NCBI GenBank assembly: GCA_029027985.1
Contig: CP119076.1
Coordinates: 2,354,422-2,418,421 of the forward strand
DNA from: Klebsiella aerogenes
GTDB taxonomy: Bacteria; Pseudomonadota; Gammaproteobacteria; Enterobacterales; Enterobacteriaceae
Direction: 5' to 3'
Length of the DNA stretch: 64,000 bases
Every line of letters starts with the position of its first letter. Position 1 is the first letter of the stretch. Of the stretch, positions 57,593 through 64,000 are shown in pieces. The position numbers and the translations under genes are program-made. The notes under the pieces were generated by a model that had not been told where the DNA came from, searched no databases, and worked only from the letters and a program-made list of their open reading frames with translations.

Positions 57593-58828
57593 ATGTTAGG
57601 TTGGACCTCACTACAGCGCAATGCCGCCATTGCCAGCTTTTTGAGCTGGACCCTCGATGCCTTCGATTTTTTCCTGCTGGTCTTCTTGCTCAGCGATATT
57701 GCGCAGACGTTTCACGTCGGGCTGGAAAAGGTAACGCTGGCTATTTTACTGACCCTGGCCGTGCGACCCATTGGCGCGCTTATCTTTGGTCGGGCGGCGG
57801 AAAAGTATGGTCGTAAGCCGATCCTGATGCTGAATATCGTCTTCTTTTCCATCTTTGAGCTGTTGTCTGCTGCGGCGCCGTCATTGGCGGTGTTCTTAGT
57901 CTTGAGGGTGCTATACGGTGTGGCGATGGGCGGTATTTGGGGCGTGGCGTCATCGTTGTCGATGGAGACGATCCCGGACCGTTCGCGTGGCCTGATGTCG
58001 GGGATCTTCCAGGCGGGTTATCCGTTTGGTTATCTGATTGCCGCTGTCGCCTACGGGCTGTTATTTGATCTACTTGGCTGGCGCGGCATGTTTGTGATTG
58101 GCGCTGCGCCTATTTTACTGCTGCCGTTTATCTGGTTCTGCGTACAGGAGTCGCCGGTATGGCTGGCGTCGCGGGCGAAAAAAGAGAGTACGGCGCTGTG
58201 GCCGGTGCTGAAAACACACTGGAAACTGTGTTGTTATTTAGTGGTGCTGATGGCGGCGTTTAATTTCTTCTCCCACGGTACGCAAGATTTGTATCCGGTA
58301 TTTTTAAAAGTTCAGCACGGCTTTGATCCGAAAACGATCAGTATTATTGCCGTGACTTACAATATTGCGTCAATTATCGGCGGGGTGTTCTTCGGCTCGC
58401 TTTCAGAACGAATTGGCCGTAAGAAAGCCATTATTATCGCCTCGCTACTGGCGTTGCCGGTGATTCCGTTGTGGGCATTCGCCAGCGGTTCGCTGATGTT
58501 GGGCGTTGGGGCATTCCTGATGCAATTTATGGTGCAGGGGGCCTGGGGCGTCATCCCGACTTATCTGAATGAGCTGGTGCCTGCCAATACCCGCGCGGTA
58601 CTGCCGGGGTTTGTTTATCAACTCGGTAACTTAATTGCTTCCGTTAATGCGACATTACAGGCCACCATTGCGGAACATCATGGCCAGAACTATGGCCTGG
58701 CTATGGCGATTGTGGCGGGTACGGTGGCCATTATTATCGCGATATTGACCTTCTTTGGGCATGAAAGTCGGGCGAAGAAAATCAGCGTGGCAAGTAACCA
58801 AAACGAAATGCCGCACGCCAGCCGATGA
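57593..58828 (+). CDS. MFS transporter, sialate/carboxylate (SHS) type
   Basis: A 411-residue MFS protein. WTLDAFDFFLLVFLLSDIAQTF, LAVRPIGALIFGRAAEKYGRKPIL and GVAMGGIWGVASSLSMETIP are typical of the sialate:H+ / lactate symporter family. GGGA lies before the ATG at 57593. Convergent with an HbpS/GlcG-like gene and a two-component system, which suggests regulated uptake of a carboxylate. Confidence 0.85.
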   Translation: MLGWTSLQRNAAIASFLSWTLDAFDFFLLVFLLSDIAQTFHVGLEKVTLAILLTLAVRPIGALIFGRAAEKYGRKPILMLNIVFFSIFELLSAAAPSLAVFLVLRVLYGVAMGGIWGVASSLSMETIPDRSRGLMSGIFQAGYPFGYLIAAVAYGLLFDLLGWRGMFVIGAAPILLLPFIWFCVQESPVWLASRAKKESTALWPVLKTHWKLCCYLVVLMAAFNFFSHGTQDLYPVFLKVQHGFDPKTISIIAVTYNIASIIGGVFFGSLSERIGRKKAIIIASLLALPVIPLWAFASGSLMLGVGAFLMQFMVQGAWGVIPTYLNELVPANTRAVLPGFVYQLGNLIASVNATLQATIAEHHGQNYGLAMAIVAGTVAIIIAILTFFGHESRAKKISVASNQNEMPHASR

Positions 58829-58850
58829 TGGCTGGTGGAGTCAAACGAGG

Positions 58851-58888
58851 AATCGCGGGTAGCATCAGGTTACCCGCGATTTATTATT
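58851..58888. terminator. Bidirectional hairpin terminator
   Basis: Stem AATCGCGGGTA / TACCCGCGATT (11 bp) followed by TATTATT, between the MFS gene and the convergent HbpS-like gene. Confidence 0.75.
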
Positions 58889-58897
58889 CATCTCCGA

Positions 58898-59395
58898 TTA
58901 GCCCGCGTTCAATTCGCTTTCGATGGATTTGATCCCGGCAAGCGCGCAGGCCTCATCGAAGTTGCCGCCCGGCGCTCCGCCGACGCCGACGGCGCCAATC
59001 ACCTGATCGCCGACCTTAACCGGTACGCCGCCAGCTAACAGCAGGAAATCGGGGATATCGCGCAGATTAGCGGCTCCGGCGTTGGACTGAGCGCCTTTCA
59101 TCACGTTACCCGTCATGCTTTTCGTGGTCAGTGCGGTGAAGGCTTTCATACGGCTGGCCTCAACGGTGTGCGGACCGGCATTATCCATTCTTTTCATCAG
59201 CAGCGGCGTGCCGGAGCGATCGACCAGCGTCACGGCGACGTTGTAACCGTCTTTGGCGCAGGCCTGCAGCGTGCTTTGCGCCACTTTATCGGCGAGGTCG
59301 AGTGACAAATTTTTCTGGTTCAGGACGCCCGTTGCGGCGCCAGCGGTAGAAACCATGCTGCCCAGCAGGATGGCGCTAAAAAGGATACGTTTCAT
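58898..59395 (-). CDS. HbpS/GlcG-family secreted protein
   Basis: A 165-residue protein with a signal peptide (MKRILFSAILLGSMVSTAGA) and the HbpS/GlcG fold: GYNVAVTLVDRSGTPLLMKR, RDIPDFLLLAGGVPVKVG, GAVGVGGAPGGNFDEACA. Members bind heme or small molecules; some act with two-component sensors. Lies 95 bases beyond the response regulator gene on the same strand, in a cluster with a carboxylate MFS. Its role as accessory sensor or scavenger is inference. Confidence 0.85.
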   Translation of the reverse strand: MKRILFSAILLGSMVSTAGAATGVLNQKNLSLDLADKVAQSTLQACAKDGYNVAVTLVDRSGTPLLMKRMDNAGPHTVEASRMKAFTALTTKSMTGNVMKGAQSNAGAANLRDIPDFLLLAGGVPVKVGDQVIGAVGVGGAPGGNFDEACALAGIKSIESELNAG

Positions 59396-59490
59396 AGTGA
59401 TGCTCCGTCGTTTTTAGTGGCGATAAGCCAATACTAGGGAGCGGAGAGAAAAGGGACTATTGCCGCGAATACCTAACTTTCCAGGTATTT

Positions 59491-60108
59491 TTACTTAGAC
59501 CCCGCAGCAATATCGCCATATATTTTCAGCAGCTTAGGCAGCGAGTTGACCTCAAGCTTGCTAAAAATATTGGCGCGGTGTGCTTCTACGGTACGCGGTG
59601 ACAGTGAACATAAACGGGCAATTTCTTTGCTGGAATATCCCTGAATAAGTTGCTCCAGCATTTCATTTTCGCGGGCGGTAAGGGTGGCCAGCTTCTCCTG
59701 TAACGGCAGTCGTTTTTGTTGCGCTTCGAGACGCGCTTTTTGCTGCGTCATTGCCTCGCCAACCACTTCGAACAGCAGGTCGGCATCAATGGGTTTGGTC
59801 AGAAATTCGACAGCGCCATTCTTAAAGGCGCGGCGACATAAGTCAATGTTACCGTGACCGGTCATAATAATTACCGGTAAAGTAAGACCTTGCTGGATCC
59901 ACTCATCAAGCAGCGTCAGCCCGCTTTTACCGGGCATACGGATATCCAGCAGCATACAGCCGGTTAATTCAGCGAGGTTCCCCGCTTGCCGTTGAAACGA
60001 TTGGGCGCTATCGAAGGTCTGCGTCTGCCAGCCGACGGTGGAAAGCAGCAGGCTCAGCGAGTCGCGGATTGCCGCATCATCATCAATAAGCCAGATATAT
60101 TGTTCCAT
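59491..60108 (-). CDS. FixJ/NarL-type response regulator
   Basis: A 205-residue response regulator. N-terminal receiver: acidic pair in IWLIDDDAAIRDS, phosphorylated Asp in CMLLDIRMPGKSG (about residue 56), conserved Lys in EFLTKPID. C-terminal LuxR-type helix-turn-helix (about 140-200, LTARENEMLEQLIQGYSSKEIAR). Starts one base into the kinase stop (TAATG). Target genes probably include the adjacent MFS and the HbpS-like gene. Confidence 0.92.
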   Translation of the reverse strand: MEQYIWLIDDDAAIRDSLSLLLSTVGWQTQTFDSAQSFQRQAGNLAELTGCMLLDIRMPGKSGLTLLDEWIQQGLTLPVIIMTGHGNIDLCRRAFKNGAVEFLTKPIDADLLFEVVGEAMTQQKARLEAQQKRLPLQEKLATLTARENEMLEQLIQGYSSKEIARLCSLSPRTVEAHRANIFSKLEVNSLPKLLKIYGDIAAGSK

Positions 60109-61424
60109 TATTTTTCCTCGCTGAGCAGTGGAAACCACAGTCGGAAGCAGGCACCGCGCCCGGGGATATTGCTGGCGTCGATAGTGCCATTCAGGCGCTG
60201 TACAAGGGTATCAGTTAGCGCCATCCCCAGACCAACGCCGTCGGCGCGGGTGGTGTAAAACGGCATAAATACCTGTTCCAGCGCTTCTGGCGATAACCCT
60301 GGGCCGCCGTCGGTCAACGTTAAAGCGATGCCGTTATTCATCTGTTCGGCTTGCAGATGAATCCAGGCGCTGCCGGGGGGATTGGCGCTTTGCGCCTGGA
60401 TGGCGTTGCTGGCGATGTTATGCAGGATCTGCTCAATCCATAGCGGCGGCGCGGGAAGCGCGGGGAGGTCCTGTGAAAAATCGCTGGTTATGCGAACTTT
60501 GCCGGCGCGGATCTCGTTGTCCAGTAGCGCGCAGACGCGCAGCCACAGTGGCGGTAGCGCAACCGGCTGATATTCGGCGCGTTTGCTGGTTAACTTGAGG
60601 CGAAACTGGCTCAGCAGAGCATCGATGCGTTTGATTTGCACCACGGAGGCATCCAGTAACGCGGGGATTCGCCCAGGATCGTTCTGTTTCATCAGGCGAA
60701 CCGCCGCCTGGTTGTAGCTCATGATGGCAGTCAGCGGTTGGTTTAGTTCGTGGACGATACCCGCAGCCAGTTCCCCCATCGTATTCAGGCGGGTAAGTTC
60801 AGCATACCGGGAGCGCAGATCGGCAATGTCCCGCCGACGTTTATTCACCCGGTACTGGCTGAAGAGATAAATGGTCAGTGCCCAGAATAGCGCTGGTGAG
60901 AGTATCAGCCACCATGGGAGTTGCGACCACTGCGGATTATCCCCGGCGCTAATCAACAGTGGCTGAGTGGGGCTGGCGACGGTTTTCTCCCAACGCCACC
61001 AGGTTGGCGAGATGGTGCCTTCTTCAAACAAGGTGACGTGGTTCCAGCTGATGGCGAGATGTTTAAACACCTTTTTCTCACCCAGTCCGTTGAGCAGAGT
61101 GTGCAAATCAATCAGCAGCGAGATACCTGGCAGATTCAGCCAATAGCGCGCTCGGGGTTCGGCGACAATCGGCAGACGCGGCTCCAGAGTATGATAACGG
61201 CGCCATTGCACGATTTGCGGCAGTATTCGTTGAACTTCAGCGGCATTTTGATTGCTCGGTAGCAGAGGGATGATCGCATCGTGCTGCGATACCTTTACCG
61301 TGATTTCGCGGTACAGGATGCGGAAGTCCGCCGAACGTTCTTCATATTGCTGTTGCAAAAACCAGGCGCCAAGTCCCGCCGCGCTAAGCAGCGTGAGCAC
61401 AAGCCAGCTGATGGCTTTTACCAT
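60108..61424 (-). CDS. Sensor histidine kinase
   Basis: A 438-residue membrane sensor. First membrane segment at residues 5-25, periplasmic sensing domain of about 140 residues, second segment at about 173-193. H-box with the phospho-His in GELAAGIVHELNQPLTAIM (about residue 225), N-box and G-box in ALTLTDGGPGLSPEALEQVF and GVGLGMALTDTLVQ. Similar in layout to DctB/FixL-type kinases. The stimulus is unknown; a carboxylate would fit the neighbouring MFS. Confidence 0.9.
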   Translation of the reverse strand: MVKAISWLVLTLLSAAGLGAWFLQQQYEERSADFRILYREITVKVSQHDAIIPLLPSNQNAAEVQRILPQIVQWRRYHTLEPRLPIVAEPRARYWLNLPGISLLIDLHTLLNGLGEKKVFKHLAISWNHVTLFEEGTISPTWWRWEKTVASPTQPLLISAGDNPQWSQLPWWLILSPALFWALTIYLFSQYRVNKRRRDIADLRSRYAELTRLNTMGELAAGIVHELNQPLTAIMSYNQAAVRLMKQNDPGRIPALLDASVVQIKRIDALLSQFRLKLTSKRAEYQPVALPPLWLRVCALLDNEIRAGKVRITSDFSQDLPALPAPPLWIEQILHNIASNAIQAQSANPPGSAWIHLQAEQMNNGIALTLTDGGPGLSPEALEQVFMPFYTTRADGVGLGMALTDTLVQRLNGTIDASNIPGRGACFRLWFPLLSEEK

Positions 61425-61513
61425 GCTAAGTCCTTGTATTGGCGCCAGGTTAAAAAAGGGGGGGTAGTATGAAGCAACTTACGCTGAAAAAACAACAAGA
61501 GTATTTGCGATAC

Positions 61514-62107
61514 TTAAGACGCATTTTGTGTGTGATGTTTTAATTGCCAGCGCCAAACACGGTTATGCAAATAGAATGCTGACGTTTTTACAAACATAGC
61601 ACTGTTGATGAGTTTGATACTCCCTGTGCTAAATAACACACCGATAAAAGCGCTGATAAGCAAACCCGCATGACCATCAAATGTTAATACAGCAATTAAT
61701 GCATAGAGGAGGTTGCAGGCGGCCAGCGCGGCGGTCGCGAAAATCAGAGCAAGATAAAATTTAAGCGCTGCCATATAGCCACGGGAAAACAGCGTCATCG
61801 AGGGGAAAATTAATAGGCAATAGAGAAAGCCGGTTGGGATTATACCAGCAAAAACAGCATGCTCAGGCCATGATAACCATTGGAAAATGGCACCCCAGAG
61901 CGATAATTGTGGCATGGAAAAACTAATCAAACTTAGCAATGCACTTAGGATAAATGGCACGCCAGCGGTATGTAAACCGACAGGCGTTCCCATGCGCTCC
62001 ATCAAGTACATTTTCACGGACTCAAGCTGCTTAGGATCCTGCGCTTTTATCTTTTGCTCAACGATGGTGGCCAGTTTGAGGCTGTCATTAATATATTTCA
62101 TTATCAC
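61514..62107 (-). CDS. Hypothetical multi-span membrane protein, possible immunity-like
   Basis: A 197-residue protein with a charged N-terminal 35 residues (MIMKYINDSLKLATIVEQK), then four or five membrane segments (about 47-70, 82-105, 107-130, 132-150), and a basic tail. GTG start at 62107, AGGAAG 11 bases upstream. No family recognised. It lies 15 bases after a remnant frame and might be the immunity partner of a lost effector gene, which is only positional inference. Confidence 0.55.
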   Translation of the reverse strand: MIMKYINDSLKLATIVEQKIKAQDPKQLESVKMYLMERMGTPVGLHTAGVPFILSALLSLISFSMPQLSLWGAIFQWLSWPEHAVFAGIIPTGFLYCLLIFPSMTLFSRGYMAALKFYLALIFATAALAACNLLYALIAVLTFDGHAGLLISAFIGVLFSTGSIKLINSAMFVKTSAFYLHNRVWRWQLKHHTQNAS

Positions 62108-62122
62108 GTGCGCTTTAACTTC

Positions 62123-62383
62123 CTAAAATGAGAACGACTGTATCACGCCAATGACGTACTTGCCTGATTGGGTAATATTCTGCGGATGGCGTATCGTCCC
62201 TGAGAGTGCGCTACCGGCGAAGGCTGAGGTGTTAATAACCGCATTGGTTAATTCACGCTGCAAAGAACGTTGTAATGCTTCAGATGGAAAGCGCTTGGGG
62301 TAGAACTGTGCTTGCATGGCGGCTTTAATCCCACCGTTAGAGATTCCCGGGTTTTGGGCACGGATAATTTCTTCTGTGGTACA
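62123..62383 (-). pseudogene. Gene remnant, possible effector C-terminus
   Basis: Open frame of 86 codons with no usable start; upstream it ends in an in-frame TGA. Readable part TTEEIIRAQNPGISNG, QAQFYPKRFPSEALQRSL and SGTIRHPQNITQSGKY. TTEEIIRAQNPG resembles a LysM-like stretch. Further out (to about 62540) other short open frames appear, consistent with a decayed gene. The divergent cupin gene at 62658 shows no larger frame is intact here. Confidence 0.4.
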
Positions 62384-62657
62384 TCAAAATCTTCGTTTTT
62401 TGGTTCTTTTAAGTGTAAATCCAGCTGTTAAGCTTGAATCAGTTTCAACTGATAAAGGAAGTAAAAAATTTTCGAAGATAGAGAACTGGCGGATTTGACG
62501 ATGGCGATAGGCATTAATCAATACCTATAACCGTCTGGCTATCAGTTTCCGCAATGTACCGCAGGAAGCGCAAAAACCCTGATATTGCGTGTTGTGACGT
62601 GTCGATCGTGCGGCGTCACACCTGCAAACTTAACAACTCCAGTCAGGAGATCGTTAT

Positions 62658-63095
62658 ATGATAAGCAGAAATCCATTTTTATCCGCAGTAGCCGCTGTTG
62701 GAATGATCTTCTCAACAACCGTTTTGGCACATGGCGTTGAACCACAGGGGCAAGGCGAGACGGTTAAACTCAATTTTTCTCATGCGATCCCCAACATCCC
62801 GGGTAAATCACTTACTGCGGTGGAAGTCATTTATCCTGCGGGCGCAGCATCGGCACCCCATACGCATGCTCCTTCTTCATTTATCTACGCCTATGTGGTG
62901 GAAGGCGAGATTATCAGTCAGGTCGAAGGTCAACCTGAACGGACTTATCGGGCAGGTGAAAGCTGGTATGAAGATCCTGGCGCACACCATGTTGTCAGCC
63001 GTAACGCCAGCAAAACTAAACCGGCGAAACTACTGGCGGTATTTGTTGTGGACACCAAAGACACTCAGCTCACCACGCCAGACAGTAAGCCGTAA
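62658..63095 (+). CDS. Secreted cupin-domain protein
   Basis: A 145-residue protein with a signal peptide (MISRNPFLSAVAAVGMIFS to about residue 25) and a single cupin barrel: YPAGAASAPHTHAPSSFIYA (metal histidines), VEGEIISQVEG, GESWYEDPGAHHVVSRNAS. Small-molecule or metal-binding role; unknown. AGGAG lies eight bases before the ATG. Not linked to neighbours. Confidence 0.85.
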   Translation: MISRNPFLSAVAAVGMIFSTTVLAHGVEPQGQGETVKLNFSHAIPNIPGKSLTAVEVIYPAGAASAPHTHAPSSFIYAYVVEGEIISQVEGQPERTYRAGESWYEDPGAHHVVSRNASKTKPAKLLAVFVVDTKDTQLTTPDSKP

Positions 63096-63158
63096 TGAAT
63101 GGGGGCCGAATTGATAGTAGGGAAGCGCAGCTTCAAGCACATGAGTCTACAGAATATT

Positions 63159-64000
63159 TTACTCAGTGATGGGGCTGCCAAATTTAGCGACGCAATGCCA
63201 TACCTTCTTCAAATGCTGTGGGTCATAACCTTTCCTGCGAGCTAGCCCGATATCAAATGGCGTGACAAAACCGTTGTTAACGAGTTTTCGCGCCAGATCG
63301 GCAATCTCTTTTCCCCGGTAATCGACGCACTCGGATAGGTGTTTTTCCGCTAGCCGGTAACCAGGATGCCATTCAACCGGGCAGGCTAGCCGGTGAGCGA
63401 AAATGCCGATCGGCGTGTCTTTATAGCAACTATCCAGCACCACGGCTTCAACATCGTCCGCAATAGTCATGATGCCGTGTATGTGAGCTTCTATATAGTT
63501 ATCTAACACGTCTGTGGTTAGGCGATCTCGCTCGGCTAATTCAATCAGCGCGCACTTTTCGGCAGTGCCAAAATTTGACGGCGCGAAAAAGCTATCCGGG
63601 TAACAGAAGGTCGTTCTCTTCATGGCCGCTGGGCGCATACGGAAATGCGATGACCCAAAGCGCGGCGATCCGCCCGTTATGCTGTTCCGGTAATTTAACG
63701 CCCCATATTTAGGACGTAGTTCCGGGCTTGCGTCAGCATACGCCATGCCAAAAATAGCGTTTTCCCACGCCCAACGATCTCCACCGGGGTACGCCGTTAA
63801 TCCGCCGTTGCTGGTATGTGTTTCAAACTGCGAACGATACACGCCATCCTCAGCTAACGCCTCAATCATGGTCATTCCACGGCATAGCGCATCAGGATGG
63901 AAGTTAAGCGTGACGGGCATCGTTGTTGGTAACGGATCACCATCCGCTTTACTGGAAATATGAAGAAGGGCGGCCAGAACAGGGTTAGCGAGCATCGTTT
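63159..64000 (-). CDS. DUF3626 domain protein (5' end may lie outside window)
   Basis: At least 280 residues, open to the right edge; an in-frame ATG sits at 63995 but its ribosome site cannot be seen. Motifs match DUF3626: LNFHPDALCRGMTMIEALAE, DGVYRSQFETHTSNGGLTAY, GGDRWAWENAIFG, GGSPRFGSSHFRM and TTFCYPDSFF. Function unknown. Convergent with the cupin gene. Confidence 0.85.
   Translation of the reverse strand, partial: TMLANPVLAALLHISSKADGDPLPTTMPVTLNFHPDALCRGMTMIEALAEDGVYRSQFETHTSNGGLTAYPGGDRWAWENAIFGMAYADASPELRPKYGALNYRNSITGGSPRFGSSHFRMRPAAMKRTTFCYPDSFFAPSNFGTAEKCALIELAERDRLTTDVLDNYIEAHIHGIMTIADDVEAVVLDSCYKDTPIGIFAHRLACPVEWHPGYRLAEKHLSECVDYRGKEIADLARKLVNNGFVTPFDIGLARRKGYDPQHLKKVWHCVAKFGSPITE

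Noticed and set aside
62542-62745. Minus-strand frame opposite the cupin start
   Set aside because: Opposite to a gene with good signal peptide and ribosome site; no domain.

Overview
The window is a gene-dense enterobacterial chromosome segment, most likely Klebsiella or a close relative such as Raoultella. Three things point there: a lac locus with lacI divergent from lacZ, an adjacent cystathionine beta-synthase / cystathionine gamma-lyase pair like Klebsiella mtcBC, and long synteny with the E. coli mgtS-ydeE-eamA-mar-sotB-ptrR-sad-glsB-yneG-yneF-uxaB-tam stretch, interrupted by accessory catabolic, sulfur and transport genes. No rRNA, tRNA, CRISPR array, intact prophage or insertion sequence was seen.

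Layout. 1-3850: lacZ (3' end outside the window) and divergent lacI. 3950-5650: a dispersed repeat, one small orphan gene and an AT-rich insert with two overlapping small membrane ORFs and one orphan ORF. 5.7-9.5 kb: mgtS with a PhoP-type promoter, an ftrA-like regulator facing a rhodanese, and a MetE-like methyltransferase behind MetJ-like boxes. 9.6-15.3 kb: ydeE, eamA, marBAR with marO and marbox, marC and sotB. 15.5-24 kb: a PhzF-family enzyme, ptrR, sad-glsB-yneG (putrescine/GABA and glutamine use), a GGDEF cyclase, an acetyltransferase and uxaB (galacturonate use). 24.4-30.4 kb: the operon otnK-otnC-otnI-MFS-denD with a divergent DeoR-type regulator, which should convert D-erythronate to dihydroxyacetone phosphate. 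30.5-41 kb: tam, an MBL-fold protein, exporters, a small lipoprotein, a MocR-type regulator with a perfect 12-bp-arm operator, a YbfB-like MFS and a nitronate monooxygenase. 41-44.4 kb: a MetNIQ-like ABC transporter led by a 2-oxoglutarate/Fe(II) oxygenase and preceded by a small Cys-Cys leader ORF. 44.6-51 kb: VF530-like protein, AraC regulator with exporter, and mtcB-mtcC (methionine to cysteine). 51-54 kb: uxuA and a GntP permease, then yqaE. 54-61.4 kb: an Old Yellow Enzyme, a secreted MBL hydrolase, a LysR regulator, and a carboxylate-type MFS, HbpS/GlcG-like protein and two-component system that probably form one unit. 61.5-64 kb: an orphan membrane protein beside a gene remnant, a secreted cupin, and a DUF3626 gene cut by the window edge.

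Recurrent themes are sugar-acid catabolism (uxaB, uxuA-gntP, den/otn), sulfur economy (MetE-like, MetNIQ-oxygenase, mtcBC) and many exporters with adjacent one-component regulators. The least explained items are the MRRCC leader ORF overlapping the oxygenase start, the perfect 14-bp-arm palindrome between tam and the MBL gene, the AT-rich membrane ORF pair, and the orphan membrane protein with its remnant near 62 kb. All functions are inferred by reading the translations; no database search was possible.
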